In this document: piece after piece, positions 49,655 to 62,050 of the stretch | How the letters are laid out: every line of letters begins with the position of its first letter | Position numbering within the stretch: the first letter of the stretch is position 1 | Assembly: GCF_047675955.1 (NCBI RefSeq) | Contig: NW_027327441.1 | Span: 372,001 to 436,000, forward strand | Direction: 5' to 3' | Length of the DNA: 64,000 bases | Source: Chlorocebus sabaeus | Taxonomy: Eukaryota; Chordata; Mammalia; Primates; Cercopithecidae | Made by a program: the position numbers and the translations under genes | Notes under the pieces: generated by a model | Databases searched by the model: none | Told to the model about the DNA's origin: nothing | The model's input: the letters and a program-made list of their open reading frames with translations, nothing else

Positions 49655-51890
49655 CAGAAAGCTTCTTTCCAGTTTTGAACGGAAGATATTTCCTTTTTCA
49701 CCATAGCCCTCTACGGGCTTCCAAATATCCCTTTGCCAATTCCACAAGAACAGCCTTAGCGAAAGGCTTCTTGAAGGGAAAGATGTAACTCTGTGATATG
49801 AATTAACAGAACACAGAGCAGTTTCTCAGAAAGCTTCTTTCCAGTTTTGAACGGAAGAAATTTCCTTTTTCACCATAGCCCTCTAAGGGCTTCCAAATAT
49901 CCCATTGCCAATTCCACAAGAACATCCTTAGCGAACGGCTTCTTGAAGGGAAAGATGTAACTCTGTGAGATGAATTAACAGAACACAGAGCAGTTTCTCA
50001 GAAAGCTTCTTTCCAGTTTTGAACGGAAGATATTTTCTTTTTCACCATAGCCCTCTATGGGCTTCCAAATATCACTTTGCGAATTCCACAAGAACAGCCT
50101 TAGCGAAAGGCTTCTTGAAGGGAAAGATGTAACTCTGTGAGATGAATTAACAGAACACAGAGCAGTTTCTCAGAAAGCCTCTTTCCAGTTTTGAACGGAA
50201 GATACTTCCTTTTTCACCTTTGCCCTCTATGGGCTTCCAAATAACACATTGCCAATTCAACAAGAACAGCCTAATCGAAAGGCTTCTTGAAGGGAAAGAT
50301 GTAACTCTGTGAGATAAATTAACAGAACACAGAGCAGTTTCTCAGAAAGCTTCTTTCCAGTTTTGAACGGAAGATACTTCCTTTTTCACCATAGCCCTCT
50401 ATGGGCTTCAAAAAATCACTTTGCGAATTCCACAGGGACAGCCTTAGCGAAAGGCTTCTTGAAGGGAAAGATGTAACTCTGTGAGGTGAATTAACAGAAC
50501 ACAGAGCAGTATCTCAAAAAGCTTCTTTCCACTATTGAACGCAAGATATTTCCTTTTTCACAGTAGCCCTCCATGGACTTCCAAATATCTCTTTGCCAAT
50601 TCCACAAGAACAGCCTTAGCAAAAGGATTCTTGAAGGGAAAGATGTAACTCTGTGAGATGAATTAACAGAACACAGAGCAGTTTCTCAGAAAGCTTCTTT
50701 CCAGTTTTGAACGGAAGATATTTCGTGTTTCAACATAGCCCTCTATGGGCTTCCAAATATCACTTTGCCAACTCCACAAGAACAGCGTTAGCGAAAGGCT
50801 TCTTGAAGGGAAAGATGTAACTCTGTGGGATGAATTAACGGAACACAGAGCAGTTTCTCAGAAAGCTTCTTTCCAGTTTTGAACGGAAGATATTTCCTTT
50901 TTCACCATAGCCCTCTATGGGCGTCCAAATATCACTTGGCAAATTCCACAAGAACAGCCTAATCGAAAGGCTTCTTGAAGGGAAAGATGTAACTCTGTGA
51001 GATGAATTAACAGAACACAGAGCAGTTTCTGAGAAAGCTTCTTTCCAGTTTTGAACGGAAGATACTTCCTTTTTCACCATTGCCCTCTTTGGGCTTCCAA
51101 ATATCCCTTTGCGAATTCCACTAGAACAGCCTTAGCGTAAGGCTTCTTGAAGGGAAAGATGTAACCCCGTGAGATGAATTAACAGAACACAGAGAAGTTT
51201 CTCAGAAAGATTCTTTCCAGTTTTGAACGGAAGATACTTCCTTTTTCACCATAGCCCTCTATGGGCTTCCAAATATCCCTTTGCCAATTCCACAAGAACA
51301 GCCTTAGCGAAAGGCTTCTTGAAGGGAAAGATGTAACTCTGTGAGATGAATTAACAGAACACAGAGCAGTTTCTCAGAAAGATTCTTTCCAGTTTTCAAC
51401 GGAAGATATTTCCTTTTTCACCATAGCCCTCTATGGGCTTCCAAAGATCACTTTGCCAATTACACAAGAACAGACTTAGCGAAAGGCTTCTTGAAGGGAA
51501 AGATGTAACTCTGTGAGATGAATTAACAGAACACAGAGCAGTTTCTCAGAAAGCTTCTTTCAAGTATTGAACGCAAGATATTTCCTTTTTCACAGTAGCC
51601 CTCTATGGACTTCCAAATATCCCTTTGCCAATTCCACAAGAACAGCCTTAGCCAAAGGCTTCTTGAAGGGAAAGATGTAACTCTGTGAGATGAATTAACA
51701 GAACACAGAGCAGTTTCTCGGAAAGCTTCTTTCCAGTTTTGAACGGAAGATATTTCGTGTTTCACCATATCCCTCTAAGGGCTTCCAAATATCACTTTGC
51801 GAATTCCACAAGAACAGCCTTAGCGAAAGGCTTCTTGAAGGGAAAGATGTAACTCTGTGAGATGAATTAACAGAACACAGAGCAGTTTCT
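49655..51890 (-). repeat. E2: second copy of the 13-monomer duplication
   Basis: Nearly identical to E1. Two differences noticed: G at about 50,080 (TTGCGAATTCC versus TTGCCAATTCC) and G at about 51,030 (TTTCTGAGAAAG). The copy ends before the GTTTAAAC-bearing monomer at 51,901. Its near identity indicates a very recent event or ongoing conversion. Confidence 0.88.
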
Positions 51891-53535
51891 CAGAAAGCTT
51901 CTTTCCAGTTTAAACGGAAGATATTTCCTTTTTCACCATAGCCCTCTATGGGCTTCCAAATATCACTTTGCCAATTCCACAAGAACAACCTTAGGGAAAG
52001 GCGTCTTGAAGGGAAAGATGTAACTCTGTGAGATGAATTAACAGAACACAGAGCAGTTTCTCAGAAAGCTTCTTTCCAGTTTTGAACGGAAGATATTTCC
52101 TTTTTCACCATAGCCCTCTATGGGCTTCCAAATATCCCTTTTCCAATTCGACAAGAACAGACTTAGCGAAAGGCTTCTTGAAGGGAAAGATGTAACTCTG
52201 AGAGATGAATTAACAGAACACAGAGCAGTTTCTCAGAAAGCTTCTTTCCAGTTTTGAACGGAAGATATTTCCTTTTTCACCATACCCCTCTATGGGCTTC
52301 CAAATATCCCTTTGCCAATTCCACAAGAACAGCCTTAGAGAAAGGCTTCTTGAAGGGAAAGATGTAACTCTGTGAGATGAATTAACAGAACACAGAGCAG
52401 TTTCTCAGAAAGCTTCTTTCCAGTTTTGAACGGAAGATTTTCCTTTTTCACCATAGCCCTCTATGGGCTTCCAAATATCCCTTTGCCAATTCCACAAGAA
52501 CAGCCTTAGCGAAAGGCTTCTTGAAGGGAAAGATGTAACTCTGTGAGATGAATTAACAGAACACAGAGCAGTTTCTCAGAAAGCTTCTTTCCAGTTTTGA
52601 AAGGAAGATACTTCCTTTTTCCCATAGCGCTCTATGGGCTTCCAAATATCCCTTTTCCAATTCCACAAGAACAGCCTTAGCGAAAGGCTTCTTGAAGGGA
52701 AAGATGTAACTCTGTGAGATGAATTAACAGAACACAGAGCAGTTTCTCAGAAAGCTTCTTTCCAGTTTTGAACGAAAGATATTTCCTTTTTCACCATAGC
52801 CCTTAAGGGGCTTCCAAATATCCCTTTGCCAATTCCACAAGAACAGCCTTAGCGAAAGGCTTCTTGAAGGGAAAGATGTAACTCTGTGAGATGAATTAAC
52901 AGAACACAGAGCAGTTTCTCAGAAAGCTTCTTTCCAGTATTGAACCGAAGATATTTCCTTTTTCACCGTATCCCTCTATGGGCTTCCAAAGATCACTTTG
53001 CCCATTCTACAAGAACAGCCTTAGCGAATGTCTTCTTGAAGGGAAAGATGTAACTCTGTGAGATGAATTAACAAAACACAGAGCAGTTTCTCAGAAAGTT
53101 TCTTTCCAGTTTTGAAAGGAAGATACTTCCATTTTCCCATAGCCCTCTATGGGCTTCCAAATATCCCTTTTCCAATTCCACAAGAACAGCCTTAGCGAAA
53201 GGCTTCTTGAAGGGAAAGATGTAACTCTGTGAGATGAATTAACAAAACACAGAGCAGTTTCTCAGAAAGCTTCTTTCCAGTATTGAACGCAAGATATTTC
53301 CTTTTTCACCGTAGCCCTCCTTGGGCTTCCAAATACCACTTTGCCAATTCCACAAGAACAGCCTTAGCAAAAGGCTTCTTGAAGGGAAAGATGTAACTCT
53401 CTGAGATGAATTAACAGAACACAGAGCAGTTTCTCAGAAAGCTTCTTTCCAGTTTTGAACGGAAGATATTTCCTTTTTCACCATAGCCCTCTATGGGCTT
53501 CCAAATATCACTTTGTCAATTCCACAAGAACAGCC
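51891..53535 (-). repeat. X5: partial X-like block
   Basis: From about 52,200 this follows X0 at offset 48,967 bp: CTTAGAGAAAGG (about 52,335), short GAAGATTTTCC (52,437), GAACGAAAG (about 52,770), CCGTATCCCTC (about 52,968, shared with X0 at about 4,008 but not with X1) and TTTGTC (about 53,512). Unlike X0 it keeps both monomers that are fused at 4,132-4,220. Confidence 0.8.
51908..51915. other. GTTTAAAC (PmeI) landmark in a 1-bp-short monomer
   Basis: The usual GTTTTGAACGG is here GTTTAAACGG, one base shorter, creating an 8-base palindrome and extending the local A/T run. No second copy was noticed, so it is a candidate single-copy landmark just outside E2. Confidence 0.85.
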
Positions 53536-53560
53536 TTAGCGAAAGGATTCTTGCAGGGAA
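53500..53560. repeat. Hybrid monomer: X-to-B recombination junction
   Basis: One monomer starts with the X/A marker TTTGTCAATTCC (about 53,512) and continues with the B/C marker AGGATTCTTGCAGGG (about 53,547), followed by ACTATGTGAG. In X1 and A, TTTGTC is followed by GGCTTTTGAAGG. The exchange falls in the shared ACAAGAACAGCCTTAGC between them. Confidence 0.82.
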
Positions 53561-54100
53561 AGATGTAACTATGTGAGATGAATTAACAGAACACAGAGCA
53601 GTTTCTCAGAAAGCTTCTTTCCAGTTTTGAACGGAAGATATTTCGTGTTTCACCATAGCCCTCTATGGGCTTCCAAATATCAGTTTGCCATCTCCACAAG
53701 AACAGCCTTAGCGAAAGGCTTCTTGAAGGGAAAGATGTAACTCTGTGAGATGAATTAACAGAACACAGAGCAGTTTCTCAGAAAGCTTCTTTCCAGTTAT
53801 GAACGGAAGATATTTCCATTTTCACCATAGCCCTCTCTGGGCTTCCAAATATCCCTCTGCCAATTCCACAAGAACAGCCTTAGCGAAAGGCTTCTTGAAG
53901 GGAAAGATGTAACTCTGTGAGATGAATTAACAGAACACAGAGCAGTTTCTCAGAAAGCTTCTTTCCAGTTTTGAACGGAAGACCTTTCCTTTTCCACCAT
54001 AGCCCTCAATGGGCTTCCAAATATCACTTTGCGAATTCCACAAAAACAGCCTTAGCGAAAGGCTTATTGAAGGGAAAGATGTAACTCTGTGGGATGAATT
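53536..54100 (-). repeat. Short B/C-derived segment
   Basis: About three monomers: the end of B1 type (TTTCGTGTTTCACC about 53,640, GCCATCTCC, GTTATGAACGG about 53,796), then the GAAGACCTTTCC/CTTTTCCACC monomer of C type (about 53,980) with GGGATGAATTAAC. Small substitutions, such as TCCCTCTGCC at about 53,851, set it apart from the U copies. Confidence 0.75.
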
Positions 54101-54115
54101 AACAGCACACAGAGA
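54085..54115. repeat. Hybrid junction: C-type into X-type
   Basis: A C-type monomer ends TGTGGGATGAATTAAC. It is followed by AGCACACAGAGAAG, the start marker of X/A-end monomers, where C1 has GGAACGCAGAG. The junction lies at about 54,090-54,103, within GATGAATTAAC. Confidence 0.78.
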
Positions 54116-56719
54116 AGTTTCTCAGAAAGCTTCTTTCCAGTTTTGAACGGAAGATACTTCCTTTTTCCCATAGCCCTCTATGGGCCTCCAAATACCCCTT
54201 TTCCAATTCCACAAGAACAGCCTTAGCGAAAGGTTTCTTGAAGGGAAAGATGTAACACTGTGAGATGAATTAACAAAACACAGAGCAGTTTCTCAGAAAG
54301 CTTCTTTCCAGTATTGAACGCAAGATATTTCCTTTTTCACCGTAGCCCTCCTTGGGCTTCCAAACACTACTTTGCCAATTCCACAAGAACAGCCTTAGCG
54401 AAAGGCTTCTTGAAGGGAAAGATGTAACTCTGTGAGATGAATTAACAGAACACAGAGCAGTTTCTCAGAAAGCTTCTTTCCAGTTTTGAACGGAAGATAT
54501 TTCGTTTTTCACCATAGCCCTCTATGGGGTTCCAAATATCCCTTTGCCAATTCCACAAGAACAGCCTTAGCGAGGGGCTTCTTGAAGGGAAAGATGTAAC
54601 TCTATGAGATGAATTAACAGAACACAGAGCAGTTTCTCAGAAAGCTTCTTTCCAATTTTGAAAGGAAGATACTTCCTTTTTCCCATAGCGCTCTATGGGC
54701 TTCCAAATATCCCTTTTCCAATTCCACAAGAACAGCCTTAGCGAAAGGCTTCTTGAAGGGAAAGATGTAACTCTGTGAGATGAATTAACAGAACACAGAG
54801 CAGTTTCTCAGAAAGCTTCTTTCCCGTTTTGAACGGAAGATTTTTCCTATTTCACCATAGCCCTCAATGGGCTTCCAAATATCACTTTGCCAATTCCACA
54901 AGAACAGCCTTAGCGAAAGGCTTCTTGAAGGAAAAGATGTAACTCTGTGAGATGAATTAACAGAACACAGAGCAGTTTCTCAGAAAGCTTCTTTCCAGTT
55001 TTGAACGGAAGATATTTCCTTTTTCACCTTAGCCCTCTAGGGGCTTCCAAATATCACTTTGCCAATTCCACAAGAACAGCCTTAGCGAAAGGCTTCTTGA
55101 AGGGAAAGATGTAACTCTGTGAGATGAATTAACAGAACACAGAGCAGTTTCTCAGAAAGCTTCTTTCCTGTATTGAACGGAAGATATTTCCTTTTTCACC
55201 GTAGCCCTCTATGGCCTTCCAAATATCACTTTGCCAATTCCACAAGAACAGCCTTAGCGAAAGGCTTCTTGAAGGCAAAGATGTAACTCTGTGAGATGAA
55301 TTAAAAGAACACAGAGCAGTTTCTCAGAAAGCTTCTTTCCAGTTTTGAACGGAAGATATTTCCTTTTTCACCATAGCCCTCTATGGGCTTCCAAATATCC
55401 CTTTGCCAATTCCACAAGAACAGCCTTAGCGAAAGTCTTCTTGAAGGGAAAGATGTAACTCTGTGAGATGAATTAACAGAACACAGAGCAGTTTCTCAGA
55501 AAGTTTCTTTCCAGTTTTGAAAGGAAGATACTTCCATTTTCCCATAGCCCTCTATGGGCTTCCAAATATCCCTTTGCCAATTCCACAAGAACAGTCTTAG
55601 CGATAGGCTTCTTGAAGGGAAAGATGTAACACTGTGAGATGAATTAACAAAACACAGAGCAGTTTCTCAGAAAGTTTGTTTCCAGTATTGAAGGCAAGAT
55701 ATTTCCTTTTTCACCGTAGCCCTCCTTGGGCTTCAAAATACCACTTTGCCAATTCCACAAGAACAGCCTTAGCGAAAGGCTTCTTGAAGGGAAAGATGTA
55801 ACTCTGTGAGATGAATTAACAGAACACAGAGCAGTTTCTCAGAAAGCTTCTTTCCAGTTTTGAACGGAAGATATTTCCTTTTTCACCATAGCCCTCTATG
55901 GGTTTCCAAGTATCCCTTTGCCAATTCCACAAGAACAGCCTTAGCGAAAGGCTTCTTGAAGGGAAAGATGTAACTCTGTGAGATGAATTAACAGAACACA
56001 GAGCAGTTTCTCAGAAAGCTTCTTTCCAGTTTTGAACGGAAGATATTTCCTTTTTCACCATAGCCCTCAATGGGCTTCCAAATATCACTTTGCCAATTCC
56101 ACAAGAACAGCCTTAGCGAAAGGCTTCTTGAAGGGAAAGATGTAACTCTGTGAGATGAATTAACAGAACACAGAGCAGTTTCTCAGAAAGCTTCTTTCCA
56201 GTTTTGAACGGAAGATACTTCCTTTTTCACCATTGCCCTCTATGGGCTTCCAAATATCCCATTGCCAATTCCACAAGAACAGCCTAATCGAAAGGCTTCT
56301 TGAAGGGAAAGATGTAACTCTGTGAGATGAATTAACAGAACACTGAGCAGTTTCTCAGAAAGCTTCTTTCCAGTTTTGAACGGAAGATATTTCCTTTTTC
56401 ACCATAGCCCTCTATGGGCTTCCAAATATCCCTTTGCCAACTCCACAACAACAGCCTTAGCGAAAGGCTTCTTGAAGGGAAAGATGTAACTCTGTGAGGT
56501 GAATTAACAGAACACAGAGCAGAATCTCAAAAAGCTTCTTTCCAGTATTGAACAAAAGATATTTCCTTTTTCACAGTAGCCCTGCATGGACTTCCAAATA
56601 TCTCTTTGCCAATGCCACAAGAACAGCCTTAGCAAAAGGATTCTTGCAGGGAAAGATGTAACTATGTGAGATGAATTAACAGAACACAGAGCAGTTTCTC
56701 AGAAAGCTTCTTTCCAGTT
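54101..56719 (-). repeat. X-start fragment plus block B5
   Basis: The first two monomers are X-start type (CCTCCAAATACCCC about 54,185; AACACTAC about 54,363). From GCGAGGGG (54,570) the order follows B: CCCG variant (54,823), CTCTAGGGGC, GAAGGCAAAG, GATAGGC, AAGTATCCC, CATTGCCC, CCTGCATGG, AGGATTCTTG (56,638). It carries more private substitutions than B1-B4 (AAAGTTTGTTTCC about 55,674, GAAGGCAAG about 55,691, GAACAAAAG about 56,550), so it is an older copy. Confidence 0.8.
54822..54838 (-). other. CENP-B-box-like site, CCCG class (B5)
   Basis: Retained in the older, more diverged B5 block, so the class predates the U duplication. Confidence 0.6.
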
Positions 56720-59290
56720 ATGAACGGAAGGTATTTCCTTTTTCACCATAGCCCTCTATGGGCTTCCAAATATCCCTTTGCCAATTCCACAAGAACAGCC
56801 TTAGCGAAAGGCTTCTTGAAGGGAAAGATGTAACTCTGTGAGATGAATTAACAGAACACAGAGCAGTTTCTCAGAAAGCTTTTTTCCAGTTTTGAACGGA
56901 AGACCTTTACTTTTCCACCATAGCCCTCAATGGGCTTCCAAATATCACTTTGCCAATTCCACAAAAACAGCCTTAGCGAAAGGCTTCTTGAAGGGAAAGA
57001 TGTAACTCTGTGGGATGAATTAACGGAACGCAGAGCAGTTTCTCAGAAAGCTTCTTTCCAGTTTTGAACGGAAGATATTTCCTTTTTCACCATAGCCCTC
57101 TATGGGCTTCCAAATATCACTTTGCCAATTCCACAAGAACAGCCTAATCGAAAGGCTTCTTGAAGGGAAAGATGTAACTCTGTGAGATGAATTAAGAGAA
57201 CACAGAGCAGTTTCTCAGAAAGCTTCTTTCCAGTTTTGAACGGAAGATACTTCCTTTTACACCATTGCCCTCTATGGGCTTCCAAATATCCCTTTGCGAA
57301 TTCCACTAGAACAGCCTTAGCGAAAGGCTTCTTGAAGGGAAAGATGTAACCTTGTGAGATGAATTAACAGAACACAGAGCAGTTTCTCAGAAAGATTCTT
57401 TCCAGTTTTGAACGGAAGATACTTACTTTTTCACCATAGCCCTCTATGGGCTTCCAAATATCCCTTTGCCAATTCCACAACAACAGACTTAGCGAAAGGC
57501 TTCTTGAAGGGAAAGATGTAACTCTGTGAGATGAATTAACAGAACACAGAGCAGTTTCTCAGAAAGCTTCTTTCCAGTATTGAACGGAAGATATTTCCTT
57601 TTTCACCGTAGCCCTCTATGGCCTTCCAAATATCACTTTGCCAATTCCACAAGAACAGCCTTAGCGAAAGGCTTCTTGAAGGCAAAGATGTAACTCTGTG
57701 AGATGAATTAACAGAACACAGAGCAGTTTCTCAGAAAGCTTCTTTCCAGTTTTGAACGGAAGGTATTTCCTTTTTCACCATAGCCCTCTATGGGCTTCCA
57801 AATATCCCTTTGCCAATTCCACAAGAACAGACTTAGCGAAAGACTTCTTGAAGGGAAAGATGTAACACTGTGAGATGAATTAACAGAACACAGAGCAGTT
57901 TCTCAGAAAGCTTCTTTCCAGTTTGGAACGAAAGATATTTCCTTTTTCACCATAGCCCTTAATGGGCTTCCAAATATCCCTTTTCCAATTCCAGAAGAAC
58001 GACCTTAGCGAAAGGCTTCTTGAAGGGAAAGATGTAACTCTGTGAGATGAATTAAAAGAACACAGAGCAGTTTCTCAGAAAGCTTCTTTCCAGTATTGAA
58101 CCGAAGATATTTCCTTTTTCACCGTAGCCCTCTATGGGCTTCCAAAGATCACTTTGCCCATTCCACAAGAACAGCCTTAGCGAATGTCTTCTTGAAGGGA
58201 AAGATGTAACTCTGTGAGATGAATTAACAGAACACAGAGCAGTTTCTCAGAAAGCTTCTTTCCAGTTTTGAACGGAAGGTATTTCGTTTTTCACCATAGC
58301 CCACTATGGGCTTCCAAATATCCCTTTGCCAATTCCACAACAACAGCCTTAGCGAAAGGGTTCTTGAAGGGAAAGATGTAACTCTGTGAGATGAATTAAC
58401 ATAACACAGAGCAGTTTCTCAGAAAGCTTCTTTCCAGTTTTGAAAGGAAGATACTTCCTTTTTCCCATAGCGCTATATGGGCTTCCAAAAATCACTTTGC
58501 CAACTCCACAAGAACAGCCTTAGCGAAAGGCTTCTTGAAGGGAATGGTGTAACTCTGTGAGATGAATTAACAGAACAGAGAGCAGTTTCTCAGAAAGCTT
58601 CTTTCCAGTTTTGAACGGAAGATACTTCCTTTTTCACCATTGCCCTCTATGGGCTTCCAAATATCCCATTGCCAATTCCACAAGAACAGCCTAATCGAAA
58701 GGCTTCTTGAAGGGAAAGATGTAACTCTGTGAGATGAATTAACAGAACACAGAGCAGTTTCTCAGAAAGCTTCTTTCCAGTTTTGAACGGAAGATATTTC
58801 CTTTTTCCCCATAGCCCTCTATGGGCTTCCAAATATCACTTTGCCAACTCCACAAGAACAGCCTTAGCGAAAGGCTTCTTGAAGGGAAAGATGTAACTCT
58901 GTGAGGTGAATTAACAGAACACAGAGCAGAATCTCAAAAAGCTTCTTTCCAGTATTGAACGCGAGATATTTCCTTTTTCACAGTAGCCCTGCATGGACTT
59001 CCAATTATCTCTTTGCCAATGCCACAAGAACAGCCTTAGCAAAAGGATTCTTGCAGGGAAAGATGTAACTAAGTGAGATGAATTAACAGAACACAGAGCA
59101 GTTTGTCAGAAAGCTTCTTTCCAGTTTTGAACGGAAGATATTTCGTGTTTCACCATAGCCCTCTATGGGCTTCCAAATATCACTTTGCCATCTCCACAAG
59201 AACAGCCTTAGCGAAAGGCTTCTTGAAGGGAAAGATGTAACTCTGTGAGATTAATTAACAGAACACAGAGCAGTTTCTCAGAAAGCTTCT
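56720..59290 (-). repeat. Block C3: diverged, gapped copy of C
   Basis: Follows C1 order: GTTATGAACGGAAGG (about 56,717), GAAGACCTTTACTTTTCC (about 56,901), AACGCAGAG (about 57,027), GTTTGGAACGAAAG (57,921), GAATGTC (about 58,183), GCGCTATATGG (about 58,470), GGGAATGGTG (about 58,533), AACGCGAG, AGGATTCTTG (about 59,046). Compared with C1 it lacks the monomers equivalent to about 14,780-15,800 and gains some near 57,200-57,500. Confidence 0.75.
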
Positions 59291-62050
59291 TTCCATTTAT
59301 GAACGGAAGATATTTCCTTTTTCACCTTAGCCCTCTATGATCTTCCAAATATCCCTTTGCCAATTCCACAAGAACAGCCTTAGCGAAAGGCTTCTTGAAG
59401 GGAAAGATGTAACTCTGTGAGATGAATTAACAGAACACAGAGCAGTTTCTCAGAAAGCTTCTTTCCAGTATTGAACGCAAGATATTTCCTTTTTCACCGT
59501 AGGCCTCCTTGGGCTTCCAAACACCACTTTGCCAATTCCACAAGAACAGCCTTAGCGAAAGGCTTCTTGAAGGGAAAGATGTAACTCTGTGAGATGAATT
59601 AACAGAACACAGAGCAGTTTCTCAGAAAGCTTCTTTCCAGTTTTGAACGGAAGATATTTCCTTTTTCACCATAGCCCTCTATGGGCTTCCAAATATCACT
59701 TTGTCAATTCCACAAGAACAGCCTTAGCGAAAGGCTTTTGAAGGGAAAGATGTAACTCTGTGAGATGAATTAATAAAACACGGAGCAGTTTCTCAGAAAG
59801 TTTCTTTCCAGTTTTGAACGGAAGATATTTCCTTTTTCACTATATCCCTCTATGGGCTTCCAAATATCACTTTGCCAATTCCACAAAAACAGCCTTAGCG
59901 AAAGGCTTCTTGAAGGGAAAGATGTAACCCTGTGGGATGAATTAACGGAACGCAGAGCAGTTTCTCAGAAAGCTTCTTTCCAGTTTTGAACGGAAGATAT
60001 TTCCTTTTTCACCATAGCCCTCTATGGGCTTCCAAATATCACTTTGCCAATTCCACAAGAACAGCCTAATCGAAAGGCTTCTTGAAGGAAAAGATGTAAC
60101 TCTGTGAGATGAATTAACAGAACACAGAGCAGTTTCTCATAAAGCTTCTTTCCAGTTTTGAACGGAAGATACTTTCTTTTTCACCATTGCCCTCTATGGG
60201 CTTCCAAATATCCCTTTGCGAATTCCACTAGAACAGCCTTAGCGAAAGGCTTCTTGAAGGAAAAGATGTAACGTTGTGAGATGAATTAACAGAACACAGA
60301 GCAGTTTCTCAGAAAGATTCTTTCCAGTTTTGAACGGAAGATACTTCCTTTTTCACCATAGCCCTCTATGGGCTTCCAAATATCCCTTTGCCAATTCCAC
60401 AAGAACAGCCTTAGCGAAAGGCTTCTTGAAGGGAAAGATGTAACTCTGTGAGATGAATTAACAGAACTCAGAGCAGTTTCTCAGAAAGCTTCTTTCCAGT
60501 TTTGAACGGAAGATATTTCGTTCTTCACCATAGCAATCTATGGGCTTCCAAAAATCACTTTGCCAATTCCACAAGAACAGCCTTAGCGAAAGGCTTCTTG
60601 AAGGGAAAGATGTAACTCTGTGAGATGAATTAACAGAACACAGAGCAGTTTCTCAGAAAGCTTCTTTCATGTATTGAACGCAAGATATTTCCTTTTTCAC
60701 AGTAGCCCTCCTTGGACTTCCAAATATCCCTTTGCCAATTCCACAAGACCGGCCTTAGCCAAAGGCTTCTTGAAGGGAAAGATGTAACTCTGTGAGATGA
60801 ATTAACAGCACACAGAGCAGTTTCTCAGAAAGCTTCTTTCCAGTTTTGAAAGGAAGATACTTCCTTTTTCCCATAGCCCTCTATGGGCTTCCAAATATCC
60901 CTTTTCCAATTCCACAAGAACAGCCTTAGCGAAAGGTTTCTTGAAGGGAAAGATGTAACACTGTGAGATGAATTAACAAAACACAGAGCAGTTTCTCAGA
61001 AAGCTTCTTTCCAGTATTGAACGCAAGATATTTCCTTTTTCACCGTAGGCCTCCTTGGGCTTCCAAACACCACTTTGCCAATTCCACAAGAACAGCCTTA
61101 GCGAAAGGCTTCTTGAAGGGAAAGATGTAACTCTGTGAGATGAATTAACAGAACACAGAGCAGTTTCTCAGAAAGCTTCTTTCCAGTTTTGAACGGAAGA
61201 TATTTCCTTTTTACCATAGCCCTCTATGGGCGTCCAAATATCACTTTGTCAATTCCACAAGAACAGCCTTAGCGAAAGGCTTTTGAAGGGAAAGATGTAA
61301 CTCTGTGAGATGAATTAATAAAACACGGAGCAGTTTCTCAGAAAGCTTCTTTCCAGTTTTGAACGGAAGATATTTCCTTTTTCACTATAGCCCTCTATGG
61401 GCTTCCAAGTATCCCTTTGCCAATTCCACAAGAAGAGCCTTAGCGAAAGACTTCTTGAAGGGAAAGATGTAACTCTGTGAGATGAATTAACAGAACACAG
61501 AGCAGTTTCTCAGAAAGCTTCTTTCCAGTTTGGAACGGAAGATATTTCCTTTTTCACCATAGCCCTCAATGGGCTTCAAAATATCACTTTGCAATTCCAC
61601 AGGAACAGCCTTAGCGAAAGGCTTCTTTAAGGGAAAGATGTAACTCTGTGAGATGAATTAACGGAACACAGAGCAGTTTCTCAGAAAGCTTCTTTCCAGT
61701 TTTGAACGGAAGATATTTCCTTTTTCACCATAGCCCTCAATGGGCTTCCAAATATCACTTTGCCAATTCCACAAGAACAGCCTTAGCGAAAGGCTTCTTG
61801 AAGGGAAAGATGTAACTCTGTGAGATGAATTAACAGAACACAGAGCAGTTTCTCAGAAAGCTTCTTTCCAGTTTTGAACGGAAGATATTTCCTTTTTCAC
61901 CATAGCCCTCAATGGGCTTCCAAATATCACTTTGCCAATTCCACAAGAACAGCCTTAGCGAAAGGCTTCTTGAAGGGAAAGATGTAACTCTGTGAGATGA
62001 ATTAACGGAACACAGAGCAGTTTCTCAGAAAGCTTCTTTCCAGTTTTGAA
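59291..62050 (-). repeat. Mosaic tail with partial 9-monomer repeat
   Basis: About 16 monomers mixing X/A markers (TTTGTC about 59,701 and 61,246; TAATAAAACACGG; CCTCCTTGGG preceded by GTAGG) with C markers (AACGCAGAG about 59,949). The TTTGTC tract recurs 1,544 bp apart (nine monomers), then the copies diverge. Private single-base deletions occur (TTTTTACCATAG about 61,209; TTTGCAATTCC about 61,588). It looks older and less homogenised than the centre. Confidence 0.7.

Noticed and set aside
49287..51768. Minus-strand open frames at 49,287-49,532, 50,835-51,080 and 51,523-51,768
   Set aside because: Same chance antisense frame in Y/E monomers; the two identical copies simply reflect the 2,236-bp duplication.
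57100..58832. Minus-strand frames at 57,100-57,306 and 58,647-58,832
   Set aside because: Another frame of the same monomers; start and stop result from single-base variants.
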